Under the pieces are notes generated by a model, which searched no databases, was not told the DNA's origin, and saw only the letters and a list, made by a program, of their open reading frames with translations. From Mucilaginibacter sp. OK268 (GTDB lineage Bacteria > Bacteroidota > Bacteroidia > Sphingobacteriales > Sphingobacteriaceae), in contig NZ_FNJV01000001.1 of the NCBI RefSeq assembly GCF_900103125.1, positions 868,001-932,000 on the forward strand: DNA of 64,000 nucleotides, given 5' to 3'. Positions 25,896 to 34,294 of the stretch are shown here, piece by piece; position 1 is the stretch's first letter; the number at the start of each line of letters is the position of its first letter. A program made the position numbers and the translations under genes.

Positions 25896-26102
25896 ATGCC
25901 GATCATTGTAAATTTGGATGTGATGATGGCTAAACGGAAAATGTCATTAAATGAACTTTCGGAAAAGGTAGATCTCACGTTGGCCAATCTTTCTATCCTC
26001 AAAACCGGGAAGGCCAAAGCCATCCGTTTCAGTACGCTCGAAGCTATTTGCCAGGCGTTGGACTGTCAGCCGGGCGATCTGCTGGAGTATTCGAAAGAGT
26101 AA
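25896..26102 (+). CDS. XRE-family HTH regulator (YozG-like)
   Basis: This 68-residue protein is a single Cro/CI-type helix-turn-helix domain. The helix pair is MSLNELSEKVDLTLANLSIL, and the conserved end is STLEAICQALDCQPGDLLEY. It almost surely regulates its own operon with DUF2975. The last 25 bases before the stop codon (26076-26100, encoding DLLEYSKE) are copied at 27900-27924, beyond the MACPF gene. This suggests that the DNA in between was inserted at the 3' end of this gene. Confidence 0.9.
   Translation: MPIIVNLDVMMAKRKMSLNELSEKVDLTLANLSILKTGKAKAIRFSTLEAICQALDCQPGDLLEYSKE
26076..26100 (+). repeat. Left 25-bp direct repeat flanking the MACPF segment
   Basis: GATCTGCTGGAGTATTCGAA plus AGAGT lies at the 3' end of the HTH gene and recurs identically at 27900-27924. 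The copies start 1824 bp apart and enclose the MACPF gene. Confidence 0.9.
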
Positions 26103-26114
26103 AGTATAAAAAAA

Positions 26115-26150
26115 CGCGTCATTGCGAAGCAAGAGCCTCGCAATGACGCG
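26115..26150. repeat. CGTCATTGCGA palindrome (compact copy)
   Basis: Arms CGCGTCATTGCGA (26115-26127) and its exact complement (26138-26150). The same word pair delimits longer elements at 40855-40939, 41981-42063 and 44679-44710. Here it lies just after the HTH stop codon, inside the flanking repeats, and could also act as a terminator. Confidence 0.8.
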
Positions 26151-26187
26151 GGTAGTAGTTACTAAATAGCGATTAAACTAACTTAAT

Positions 26188-27678
26188 TTAATTTGCAAAA
26201 GCATAAAATGCAACGCCATCATTTGTCCAGGTACCATCAAAAGGCGTTTTATTTGGACTGAAATAATGATCCTCATAAGCGTTTTTACCGGAGCCGCCCT
26301 GTATTCTGAATGAATAGATAGGCACAGTGCCTGCAACACTTGTTGCGTAGGCATAAAATATAATGCCATTTTGAGCCCATGCTCCCCATCCCGGGTTTGG
26401 ATTTGGATTAAGTATACGGTCGTTTAATTGTGGGTTATAATATTGATAAATAGGCACAGCATTATTATACGGAGTGGAATATGCCTTAAACGGCTGACCG
26501 TTTGGATGCCAGCCATCGCTTAAGTACTGAACGTACATATTGGGATTTAAGTTATTGGCATGCCTGCCCAGTTGATTGGTATAAAAATCATAAACTTCCT
26601 GCGGAGCAAGTTTAATCTGTTTATCATTGATATGTTTGTCAACAGCAGCCTTAACCAGTGCTTTTTTAGCAGGATCGGCTATAAAATCATACAAATAAAG
26701 CGCGTTTCCTACATCAATCAATGCTGCGTTAGTAACGCTGATACTGCTTTGCCAGCTTCCAATATTCACCGTTTCGCTTGTGTTTCCATCTTTATCAACT
26801 GCTATAGTTCTGCCTGAGTTTGTTCCGCCGTAAAACTTTACGGTATATTCCTTCTGACTGGTGGCCGTTGTAATTTGGGTTACTTGTTCTTTACTCTTAT
26901 CGGCACTAAGATTAACACCAATTACGTTCAGTACACTAACACCTAATCCTACTTTTACATCCGATGTTTTTTTGGTATAATCAGTTTCGCCCAGTGTAGC
27001 ACCACTATAATTAAATCTTAAACGGCCCCCTATGCTAATATCCAGCATAACGTGGGTGCCATATCTGGCTACTAAAGCGTCGGCACTCAGCGTGGCTACA
27101 TTGTTAATGAATTCCGGGGTTAAATATTGCGTTAATAAAGCGGTGGTAACATCACCGGTAAATCTTATCCTTTTTATCTTTTGCGATACTTCGTAAGTTG
27201 CGTAGGAGTATCTGCTTGAGTAGGAAGTTTTGTTTTCGTCAGTACTGTTTACACTCAAACTCCCCGAAAAAAGAGATTTACTGGCATCTGGTGTAGCGCC
27301 TTCAATTTTAGGATTGCTGTTGCCATTAATATCGAATGATTTTTTTGAACTAACATCCTTCATGTAATCATAGGCGGTGGCACCGCCGTAATATTGCTCT
27401 GTACCTTCGGTGGTAGTGTTTACATCAATTCTGCTCAGATAGGCAGTCGCAAACCTGTCCACGTCAAAAATTGGGGCATCAGATACGCTGGAAGCGTTAA
27501 GTAAATCGCCGGTAACATCTAAGCCGTAGCCTAATAAATCCCACTTACCATCGCCACCAGACCGGATTTGAAGTTTTCCGTCATTTACGGGCGTATTGTT
27601 TTTTGCGGGTGAAATGTCGTTTTGGCGCTTACATGACCAAAATAAAGTAATAAAAAGAAAAAAATAGAGTTTTTTCAT
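26188..27678 (-). CDS. MACPF-domain lipoprotein, BSAP-like
   Basis: Starting at the ATG at 27678 gives a lipoprotein signal ending FWSC (Cys16). Residues about 40-330 form a membrane-attack-complex/perforin domain with the signature YGTHVMLDISIGG (Y206, G217-G218). The C-terminal ~110 residues contain two similar blocks, GAWAQNGIIFYAYATS and GTWTNDGVAFYAFAN, typical of DUF5648-like modules that may bind glycans. Bacteroidales secreted antimicrobial proteins (BSAPs) are MACPF lipoproteins that kill related strains, and this is the best analogy. No immunity gene is evident. Start-side MANSIF codons upstream are non-coding by this reading. Confidence 0.85.
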   Translation of the reverse strand: MKKLYFFLFITLFWSCKRQNDISPAKNNTPVNDGKLQIRSGGDGKWDLLGYGLDVTGDLLNASSVSDAPIFDVDRFATAYLSRIDVNTTTEGTEQYYGGATAYDYMKDVSSKKSFDINGNSNPKIEGATPDASKSLFSGSLSVNSTDENKTSYSSRYSYATYEVSQKIKRIRFTGDVTTALLTQYLTPEFINNVATLSADALVARYGTHVMLDISIGGRLRFNYSGATLGETDYTKKTSDVKVGLGVSVLNVIGVNLSADKSKEQVTQITTATSQKEYTVKFYGGTNSGRTIAVDKDGNTSETVNIGSWQSSISVTNAALIDVGNALYLYDFIADPAKKALVKAAVDKHINDKQIKLAPQEVYDFYTNQLGRHANNLNPNMYVQYLSDGWHPNGQPFKAYSTPYNNAVPIYQYYNPQLNDRILNPNPNPGWGAWAQNGIIFYAYATSVAGTVPIYSFRIQGGSGKNAYEDHYFSPNKTPFDGTWTNDGVAFYAFAN

Positions 27679-27871
27679 GAGTGATAAATGATTGTTTGGT
27701 TTAAATAATATCACGAAAATACTATTTGCCACAAATCATGAATTATAAACTCGACGGAGATGCATATATACCTGGCCAATCAAGAGATATCGTCGTCGAA
27801 TTGATAAGGGGCCGATTCAAATACTAATGCAGGCATGCCGTGTGTACTTCCTCATATGTGGGAATGATTAG

Positions 27872-27899
27872 ACACACGCGACACACGTGCGTCAGCGGG
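27872..27899. repeat. Single arm of the CACGCGACACGCGTG repeat
   Basis: ACACACGCGACACACGTGCG, followed by TCAGCGG, matches the right arm of the 8948-9030 inverted repeat with two changes. It directly abuts the right direct repeat at 27900. Confidence 0.7.
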
Positions 27900-27924
27900 G
27901 ATCTGCTGGAGTATTCGAAAGAGT
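27900..27924 (+). repeat. Right 25-bp direct repeat flanking the MACPF segment
   Basis: Identical to 26076-26100. In frame it would again read DLLEYSKE followed by TGA. The upstream part of the HTH gene is absent, so this is a 3'-end fragment, not a gene. Confidence 0.9.
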
Positions 27925-28016
27925 GAATTCCAGCGTTGGCGATTTGGCAAAATCTAATAACTTTGTTTTAATCGGTTAGTATTCAATGTAAACAAAAAGC
28001 CATTATCACAAAAAGC

Positions 28017-28442
28017 ATGGAAAACGCTATCAGTACAAAAACATTAAAAAACGCGGAACTGCTGTTGCGCATCCCCATGAGCATTACCCTGCTGGTTGCC
28101 GGTATCAGCAAATTTTGCAGCCATGGAAATTTCCATAAATACTACCTCAAACAGTTCACCAATCCCGATCTGCGTATCAATCTGCCATCGTCGCTGTTTG
28201 ACGTTTACCTGGGCCTGATCCCTTTTATCGAAGTGGGGATAGGCATAGCGCTGCTCACGTCCATCAAACGCCGCTTTTTTATCGTGGTATGGATAATCTA
28301 TTTTATTTCCCTGGAAGTAGGGCATTACGTTTTGGAAGAGTTTACCTCTGTCGATCTGCTTATTCCCATCATCTTGTTTGGCGTAGCAGCGTATATACTG
28401 CCCGGGTATGAGTTTTTTGGAGGGAAGGAGAGAGTGCAGTAG
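28017..28442 (+). CDS. DoxX/MauE-like small membrane protein
   Basis: The 141-residue protein has four membrane segments and the N-terminal LRIPMSITLLVAGISKFCSH, which matches the MauE/DoxX-like layout (short helix with GxxKF before the first loop). Such proteins are linked to redox or electron-transfer maintenance in some systems, but the role here is not known. It is a single gene with a terminator 15 bp after its stop. The segment just upstream holds the duplicated 3' end of the HTH gene. Confidence 0.75.
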   Translation: MENAISTKTLKNAELLLRIPMSITLLVAGISKFCSHGNFHKYYLKQFTNPDLRINLPSSLFDVYLGLIPFIEVGIGIALLTSIKRRFFIVVWIIYFISLEVGHYVLEEFTSVDLLIPIILFGVAAYILPGYEFFGGKERVQ

Positions 28443-28457
28443 CGGAGGATAAAAAAT

Positions 28458-28495
28458 ATAAGCCTGTCGCCCTCGCGGTTTCAGGCTTATGTTTG
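28458..28495 (+). terminator. Terminator after the DoxX-like gene
   Basis: Perfect nine-base arms ATAAGCCTG (28458-28466) and CAGGCTTAT (28482-28490) followed by GTTT. Confidence 0.8.
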
Positions 28496-28859
28496 ACTAA
28501 CGTAACTTGTGCAATCTTAATTAACCCCTAACTGGAGAAGAAGAAATTAAAATAATAAGCACTGCAATATAAGGGATACCCGGTTTCGGACAGGCAAAAA
28601 CGGCAGAAAGGAGAATCCGTCCGTTGAATCAACCTAATGGATCGTTGAAATAATGCTAACAATGTCAGTAATGTTGACTGGATTTGGCTGGTGGGGTTAT
28701 TGAAACTCTCACTCCTATAAGCGTGATGCTTGTGGCATTGGGTTATTTGTTTGTGCTGCCGCAAGGGTCCCCATTGTGGCTAACATGCTAAGTTTATAAC
28801 CTTCATACGTACCACAAGCGGGACGCCTGCGGTAGCGGGGGTTCAATTATTCCTTTAAT
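28496..28859. other. Non-coding gap with a short palindrome
   Basis: A near-palindrome at 28811-28833 (ACCACAAGCGGGACGC and complement-like second half) belongs to the same GC-rich repeat style as 9007-9030. The short frames in this gap lack any family-like features and I do not call a gene. Confidence 0.55.
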
Positions 28860-30014
28860 TTATTGTGTGCTTTCATCATCCTCACCATCTTTATCAGTTG
28901 ACTCCTCTAATTGTAAAAAGCTTCTTCCTTCCGTTAACGCGGCAACGTTATTTCTTTGAAGTTTAAATTGAGTATTTCTCTCTCTAAGATTTAAAATAGC
29001 CTGTTTATAGTCTTCATTTTTTTCCAAAATTTTCGCATCTATCCGACCTCCTTTACCTTCAAATTTTATAATGTTTTTTACTGCCATTAAAACGGCCGTT
29101 TTGATCTCATGGTAGTCCGTATGTTCTGTATTCGGGAAATAATACTCCATTAATTCTTCTGTTATCTCCTGCGCTTGCTCGTTCACATTTATATCGGTTT
29201 TCTTTAGCAGTTTAGCAATTTCCAATTCTGTCATAATGCCTGTTTTTTGGAGTTCCAAAACTTTCTGCTTGGCATTTAAAAACCTCAAAAAAGTCTCTAA
29301 AACTTTGTTGCTACATCTGCAAAGAGCCCCAATTATTGTTGAAGCAACAAATACAGTTACAATTAATGACCCTCTTTTAATTGAAGATATTTCAACATCT
29401 GTATCGGTCTCACATACTAACCTGGCAAAACAATTTATGATAAAATTCCATTCCTTAGAAGCTGCGGAAATTTCGTTAAGCTTAGTTATCAGGGCGTCAT
29501 CTTCAAAAATTATAGATAGAGTACTTTTTTTAATATCTGAATCCTCCTCAATATCCGATATTTCAAGGGGTTTAGTTGAATTGAAAAAATGGCTAAATTG
29601 TTGAAGCCTGGAAAACGCGTTGTATAGTTCATTTATGCTTGATAGAAGTTGTTCATAAATAAGAATAATGTTGTTTATGTTAGCGTTTTTGATCTTACCG
29701 ATAAGTTCGTTTATTTCGCTTATATTAACATCTAATATATCTATTTCATCTATTGTTAAATTACCTACAACTTCAGCCTGTAATGCTGGCAAAGTCTTTT
29801 GGATAGTAATAAGCAAAGGCTCAATTTTCGCTAATGAGTTTGTTATATTGGGGGATGCTAAATTTTGACTACTAAAATTATTTCTGGCTTCCGATAAGGT
29901 TTTCGTCAACGAAGATAGTTTGGCAATAAGTTCATAAATTAGGGATTCTATTTTAAAAGAAGAAAAAGCGTTATTAATAACCTTACCGATGTTGTAAGCT
30001 TGTGAAAAGTTCAT
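28860..30014 (-). CDS. Uncharacterised helical protein
   Basis: The 384-residue protein is AT-rich at DNA level and I do not recognise it. The N-terminal half is almost all helical and acidic (KLSSLTKTLSEARNNF, then IDILDVNISEINELIGKIKN). A short central block, ISSIKRGSLIVTVFVASTII (about 210-229), has a possible membrane or buried strand segment and is followed by helices and a Ser/Glu/Asp-rich C-terminus (EESTDKDGEDDESTQ). There is no signal peptide. The central RGSLIV block followed by helices occurs in some uncharacterised proteins, but I assign no family. No partner gene is close. Confidence 0.6.
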   Translation of the reverse strand: MNFSQAYNIGKVINNAFSSFKIESLIYELIAKLSSLTKTLSEARNNFSSQNLASPNITNSLAKIEPLLITIQKTLPALQAEVVGNLTIDEIDILDVNISEINELIGKIKNANINNIILIYEQLLSSINELYNAFSRLQQFSHFFNSTKPLEISDIEEDSDIKKSTLSIIFEDDALITKLNEISAASKEWNFIINCFARLVCETDTDVEISSIKRGSLIVTVFVASTIIGALCRCSNKVLETFLRFLNAKQKVLELQKTGIMTELEIAKLLKKTDINVNEQAQEITEELMEYYFPNTEHTDYHEIKTAVLMAVKNIIKFEGKGGRIDAKILEKNEDYKQAILNLRERNTQFKLQRNNVAALTEGRSFLQLEESTDKDGEDDESTQ

Positions 30015-30229
30015 GGTGAATACTTATATTAAAAGGATAAATATAAATATCTAAAGGGTACTATCACATTTTATTTTTATCCTCTTTTTTTAGTTCTATT
30101 CTCGTATTATGGTATTACGTGTGCTGAAATTGGATAGCCCTTGAGAGGGGCTTTTTTTATGCTTTATATTTCGTAATTTTTGAGCTCATTAATTAAGTTG
30201 TTCAAATTACTATAACCTTAGCTCATACC

Positions 30230-30439
30230 ATGATATTTAAAATAAAATCCAAACAACATTTTGCCAATTCATTTGATATGTTTTGCCAGGTTAACAAATT
30301 GCCCGAACTGCCTATCTATAAGTTCAAATCTGACCCATATCCAATGACGGATATTGATGATGGTTACCTGGAGAAAATTAAAAACGATGATCCAGTAAAA
30401 TATGAAAAGCTGATTGAATTTTTGAATGGAGTGTCTTAA
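30230..30439 (+). CDS. Hypothetical short protein
   Basis: The frame encodes 69 residues with a basic N-terminus and acidic C-terminus (MTDIDDGYLEKIKNDDPVKY), with no membrane segment. It is not recognised. The composition is protein-like and the frame has an ATG and an AT-rich upstream region, but no shared motif backs it. It stands alone between two hypothetical genes. Confidence 0.45.
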   Translation: MIFKIKSKQHFANSFDMFCQVNKLPELPIYKFKSDPYPMTDIDDGYLEKIKNDDPVKYEKLIEFLNGVS

Positions 30440-30760
30440 AATGATATTCGACTCTTTTAAGAGACTCGTAAATAGGCATTTAATCAAAAAATATTGTTAA
30501 TATGTGCTATTTTTCAACATTACATCCGGTTTAAAATAATCCACATATTTTATTGGTTATATTTGTACCAGCGCATGAAAAAGGGGCTAACGGAAATTAG
30601 CCCCTCAATGTGATAATTTCTTATCGTTGGTTCTTGAATAAATCAAAGATAAGGATAATTAAAAATATTTTGAATGTTTTTATGAAATTAATTTTATAAA
30701 ACGCTTGCGATGTTTTTAGTAGAATATCATATTAATTAAAGCTCTGCGCGTTTTTTTAAT
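30440..30760. other. Intergenic AT-rich stretch with one hairpin
   Basis: It contains a hairpin with arms AGGGGCTAA (30582-30590) and TTAGCCCCT (30597-30605). No coding signal is visible. The hairpin could be a terminator or part of a small RNA. Confidence 0.5.
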
Positions 30761-30880
30761 ATGGAGGTACTACATCATCTCCCCATTGTTATTGCGTGTA
30801 TTGGCGCAGTGACACGTTTAGTGAAGGCTCTTACTTTATTACTAAAAGAGGCCAAAGCAAAAAAGAATCAGCCCCCCTAA
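30761..30880 (+). CDS. Small hydrophobic peptide with stop codon inside a terminator hairpin
   Basis: A 39-codon frame begins ATGGAGGTACTACATCATCT and encodes a hydrophobic stretch (LPIVIACIGAVTRLVKALTL) with a basic tail (KEAKAKKNQPP). This is too short for standard gene calling. The TAA at 30878-30880 lies in the loop of a strong hairpin with T-run that would end the transcript immediately. The composition resembles small membrane peptides such as type I toxins. It may be just a leader for RNA, so expression is unproven. Confidence 0.5.
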   Translation: MEVLHHLPIVIACIGAVTRLVKALTLLLKEAKAKKNQPP

Positions 30881-30893
30881 AGGGGCTTTTTTA
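30870..30893 (+). terminator. Terminator overlapping the small peptide stop codon
   Basis: Arms AGCCCC (30870-30875) and GGGGCT (30882-30887), followed by a T tract. A similar hairpin with a stop codon in the loop (AGCCC/GGGCT) is at 30138-30153. Confidence 0.75.
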
Positions 30894-31526
30894 TGATAAA
30901 CTCGCCAATCCGTGAGTATGTGCCCAAACACCAGCAAAAAAGATGAAACCTATAAGGGTCAACAAAAAGGCAATAACAGCCACTCCTGTACCTATGGGTA
31001 GGTGCGTAAAAATTCCGAAGAGCTTTTTTATTGTTAACTCGTCAAGTTGAAAGACGCTGTCTTTTAATCTTTGTATTTCTGCATCTTTTTCGGCTAAATC
31101 TGTTTGCAGTTGAGCGATGGTCAAATTATTTGCTTTTACTTTTTCTGCAAGTTGGCTATTGCTATTTTGTATTTGAGCATACTGAGTTTGCAATTTATTA
31201 TATTTGGTTTCCCAAGTTGGTTGAGCAATTGCGGCTTGTACGGGATCAGGTATGTGCTCCTCTATAAAACTAATATAGCTTTGAACAAGTTTTTTTGCAG
31301 TTTCTTTTGATCGATTAATTTGGTCTATACTGCTTACGCCAACAATGCTGCCAAACCTTAATTGACTTATTTCAAGATGTCTCATATCCAGCACTCCAAA
31401 AATGGCTTTAACCTCATGTTCTGTTTTAGACTTCCATACCTTTTCATCAAAGCTATTGTCTAAGTCAAAGATGCAATCGTTTAATAATTTTATTGCTTTC
31501 TGTTTGGGTATTTCTATGCCAGCCAT
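30891..31526 (-). CDS. Uncharacterised coiled-coil membrane protein
   Basis: The 211-residue protein has an N-terminal helical domain (KQKAIKLLNDCIFDLDNSFD) of unknown family. A coiled coil rich in Gln/Leu/Glu follows at about 100-165 (KLQTQYAQIQNSNSQLAEKV and repeats), then a C-terminal membrane segment (GVAVIAFLLTLIGFIFFAGV). The layout suggests a membrane-anchored protein with a cytoplasmic head. I do not recognise it. It converges with the small peptide gene and their ends nearly touch, so the hairpin at 30870 may serve both. Confidence 0.65.
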   Translation of the reverse strand: MAGIEIPKQKAIKLLNDCIFDLDNSFDEKVWKSKTEHEVKAIFGVLDMRHLEISQLRFGSIVGVSSIDQINRSKETAKKLVQSYISFIEEHIPDPVQAAIAQPTWETKYNKLQTQYAQIQNSNSQLAEKVKANNLTIAQLQTDLAEKDAEIQRLKDSVFQLDELTIKKLFGIFTHLPIGTGVAVIAFLLTLIGFIFFAGVWAHTHGLASLS

Positions 31527-31766
31527 TGTAATAAGGTTTGTTTAATATCAAATATAGGAATAAGTGTAGAAACCGCTGTCAGTACTACTATGTGCGCGGT
31601 TGCTTTTTGCATGTGCTAAAATTCTTAGGTAACTTTATACCTGATTGATTTATGGCACTCGGGCAGCAACTTATTACCAATTTACTTTCAGAACCGCTAA
31701 GGAAATCCGATGTTAAGCACCTAAGCTGAAGGCTGAAAGATTAAAGCTGAAAGGTTATATTTGTGT

Positions 31767-32135
31767 ATGCGCAAATTATTAGTATTCATTTTGTTTGTAA
31801 TCTTAGTTAGTTGCGAAAGCGAAGTACACAAACCAATAATAGAAGTAAACAATCAGCTAAAAGATATTTCATTTTCGAGATTGGATTGCCGCTATGATGC
31901 CAGCAACGGTCAGCATCGTGTATATGCCTTGTTAAAGCATAATGGCAACAAGAGATTAAAATACTTGCAAATGAATGCTATTTATTACGATGCTAACGGA
32001 AAAGAGATAGCCCGCTCACTTGGTGGTTTGAAATATGAGTTGATGCCTGGCGATAGTGATGTTGTAGAAAATATTTGGCTTTTCCCAACCCCAGCCGATC
32101 TGCCAACTAAAATAGTATTAAACGCTACAAATTAA
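31767..32135 (+). CDS. Putative lipoprotein
   Basis: The ATG at 31767 gives a lipoprotein signal, MRKLLVFILFVILVSCES, with a Cys lipobox. An earlier TTG at 31761 is unlikely. The 122-residue protein has an all-beta look (YDASNGQHRVYALLKHNG, YLQMNAIYYDANGKEIA, PGDSDVVENIWLF), similar to FxLYD or Ig-like secreted modules that help envelope proteins. No function can be assigned. It is probably exported and anchored in the outer membrane. Confidence 0.7.
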   Translation: MRKLLVFILFVILVSCESEVHKPIIEVNNQLKDISFSRLDCRYDASNGQHRVYALLKHNGNKRLKYLQMNAIYYDANGKEIARSLGGLKYELMPGDSDVVENIWLFPTPADLPTKIVLNATN

Positions 32136-32213
32136 AAAAGACTAAGATTCTCCGCTACCACAAGCCTCTCGCTTGCAGTTAACCTATTTCCCCATCCCAC
32201 AAAAAAATCGTAT

Positions 32214-32480
32214 ATTTATACAAACACCAGCCCGGTTACCCTTCAAAAAAGGTAACCGGGCTGTTTAGTTAAGGACAAAACCAGGCCAAAAACCGACCGT
32301 TTGGTATGTCATTATTTGACAGTCAATAAATTAATACTTTTTAAAGCTTTTAAAACTGCTCAAAACCGTGTTGAAATTTGTTAAAAAGTGTTAAAATCGA
32401 TGGTTTTGAATAAATTTTTGAACGTTTTTGCCCCTGTTTTTGTTAAAAAGTGTTAAAATTTAAGGTTTAAAAAGTTTTTT
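32214..32480 (+). repeat. Dispersed ~270-bp element, copy 1
   Basis: It starts with a hairpin, arms AGCCCGGTTACC (32229-32240) and complement (32251-32262), then GTTTAGTTAAGGACAAAACC and an AT-rich tail containing GTTAAAAAGTGTTAAAAT twice (about 32382 and 32443). An inverted second copy with compensating changes lies at 41680-41945. It has no ORF and may be a mobile or RNA element. Confidence 0.75.
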
Positions 32481-32586
32481 CGCACCGGTTTTAACCAATT
32501 TGATTTATTGACTTTTGTCAAACTGATCACCAATTCGCCACCGGATATTTGGACAAGGAAAAATTAAAATTCTCCGGTAAGGATCA

Positions 32587-33624
32587 ATGAAGAATATACT
32601 ACTTGTTTTATGCATGCTGATAGGCGCCCAAATAACCCATGCACAAACCGCCACGCTGAAACCCGCCAAAGTGGGCAGCACCACCCGCGATTTCGCAGAT
32701 AGCAGTCGCAGTAACTGGCTGGGCACCGGTCCGCGGCCGCTCCGCACCATGATCTGGTATCCGGCCGGGAATGGGGGAGTATCCGAGCAAGTGGATGATC
32801 CACAGCAGTTTGCGTCGCCTGTGACTGTATATCGTAATGCGGCCATAGCGGGTAAGGGTAAATACCCGCTCATCATGATATCGCATGGTGCGCAGGGCAA
32901 CCCGGTACAAATGCGCTGGCTGGGCTATTACCTGGCTGCCAGGGGCTTTATAGCGGTCATCGTGGCCCATAACGGCACCAACCCCGAAGAACGCCGCGCA
33001 ACCGAAAACGACCGCAGCCTGTCTGATTTCTGCATGTGGGAACGTCCCCGGGATATCTCGGTAGTGCTGGATAAAATACTGATCGACAAGGAGTTCAAAA
33101 CAAGGATAGATATCAGCCGGATCGCTGTAGCCGGTTTTTCGCTGGGCGGTGCGACGGCCATCTGGTTGGCAGGCCCTATATTTAACCTGGACAGCCTGGT
33201 CAAAAGTGAGCCCGAACCACCTGCCCAGATCCGCGAGGCCATCAACCGGCTCATAGCCCTGTCTAAAACCGATCCTGTGATGCTACAATCCACTAAGCAC
33301 CAGGGAGATTCGTTTCGGGATGGGCGTATCAAAGCTGTTTTCGTGCTGGGTCCGGCTATCGGGCATGCCTTCAGTAAGGAGAGTTTGCATAGTATCACCG
33401 TGCCCGTTCAAATTGTAGTCGGTGATGCCGACCTGATAGCTCCAAAGGACCTAAATGCGGAATATTATACCCAAAATATCCCCACAGCTAAAAAGTTGAT
33501 CATTCTGCCCGGTGAGCGTGGACATTATACCAGGCCGCAATTGGCCCATGAGCGTCCGGCTGAATTACAGGAGGTTAGCGAAATAGCCTACCGGTTTTTC
33601 ATGACCACTTTAAAGCCAAATTGA
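32587..33624 (+). CDS. Secreted alpha/beta hydrolase, dienelactone hydrolase/PAF-acetylhydrolase-like
   Basis: The 345-residue protein has a signal peptide (MKNILLVLCMLIGAQITHA) and a hydrolase fold. The oxyanion-side segment is YPLIMISHGAQGN, the nucleophile elbow is GFSLGG (after DISRIAVA), an Asp occurs in VVGDADLIAPK, and the active-site His is plausible in PGERGHYTRP. The family is predicted to hydrolyse esters or lactones, often exported. Natural substrate unknown. It is the first gene of the following core block, with recR 50 bp downstream. Confidence 0.8.
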   Translation: MKNILLVLCMLIGAQITHAQTATLKPAKVGSTTRDFADSSRSNWLGTGPRPLRTMIWYPAGNGGVSEQVDDPQQFASPVTVYRNAAIAGKGKYPLIMISHGAQGNPVQMRWLGYYLAARGFIAVIVAHNGTNPEERRATENDRSLSDFCMWERPRDISVVLDKILIDKEFKTRIDISRIAVAGFSLGGATAIWLAGPIFNLDSLVKSEPEPPAQIREAINRLIALSKTDPVMLQSTKHQGDSFRDGRIKAVFVLGPAIGHAFSKESLHSITVPVQIVVGDADLIAPKDLNAEYYTQNIPTAKKLIILPGERGHYTRPQLAHERPAELQEVSEIAYRFFMTTLKPN

Positions 33625-33673
33625 GGGTATGCCCGGTTTTTCTGAATTGCGGGTTATTCATTAACTTCGTGCT

Positions 33674-34291
33674 ATGAATTTTTCGTCCAAATTGCTGGAG
33701 AATGCCGTAGCGGAGTTTGCCAAACTGCCGGGAGTAGGACAAAAAACCGCCCTGCGCCTGGTGCTGCATTTACTGAATCAGGATAAGCAGGATGTGGAGC
33801 AGTTTAGCAAGGCTATCAGTAAGTTACGTAACGAGATACAGTTTTGCAGCGTTTGCCATAACATCTCAGACCAATCGGTATGCGAGATCTGCTCGTCGCA
33901 CAAACGCGACCATAGCCTGATATGCGTGGTGGAGGATACCCGCGACGTTATGGCTATTGAAAACACCAACCAATACAATGGCATTTACCATGTACTGGGC
34001 GGCCTGATATCGCCTATGGACGGCATCGGGCCATCAGATCTGCAGGTGGATACTTTAGTGGAACGACTGAAAGCTAATGAGACCAAAGAGATCATTTTTG
34101 CCCTGAGCGCCACCATGGAAGGCGACACAACTTTATTCTATCTTCATAAAAGAGTAAAAAGTTTCAATATTACTATCTCAACCATTGCCCGTGGCATAGC
34201 TTTTGGAGGTGAGTTGGAGTACGTTGATGAGATTACCTTAGGACGATCTATCGCTACACGTGTTCCATATGAAAACTCACTGACAAAGTAA
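33674..34291 (+). CDS. recR: Recombination mediator RecR
   Basis: The 205-residue protein has the RecR pattern. An N-terminal helix-hairpin-helix region ([20 protein letters not shown]) leads to a zinc finger with Cys58, Cys61, Cys70 and Cys73, then a Toprim domain with [13 protein letters not shown] and a GG-containing loop. RecR with RecO loads RecA onto SSB-covered DNA at gaps. It is followed after 3 bp by a glycosyltransferase gene and then an SDR gene, probably one operon. Confidence 0.95.
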   Translation: MNFSSKLLENAVAEFAKLPGVGQKTALRLVLHLLNQDKQDVEQFSKAISKLRNEIQFCSVCHNISDQSVCEICSSHKRDHSLICVVEDTRDVMAIENTNQYNGIYHVLGGLISPMDGIGPSDLQVDTLVERLKANETKEIIFALSATMEGDTTLFYLHKRVKSFNITISTIARGIAFGGELEYVDEITLGRSIATRVPYENSLTK

Positions 34292-34294
34292 AAA

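Noticed and set aside
28528..28764. 78-codon minus-strand frame in the gap after the DoxX-like gene
   Set aside because: Translation is rich in His/Gln/Ser/Cys with no fold-like pattern, and there is no supporting context.
30109..30159. 11-codon ORF (MVLRVLKLDSP) with its stop in a hairpin
   Set aside because: It is too short and not conserved in any way I can show. It is mentioned only as a parallel to 30761-30880.
32608..33398. Long minus-strand frames opposite the secreted hydrolase gene
   Set aside because: The plus-strand hydrolase has a signal peptide and catalytic motifs. The opposite frames have none.
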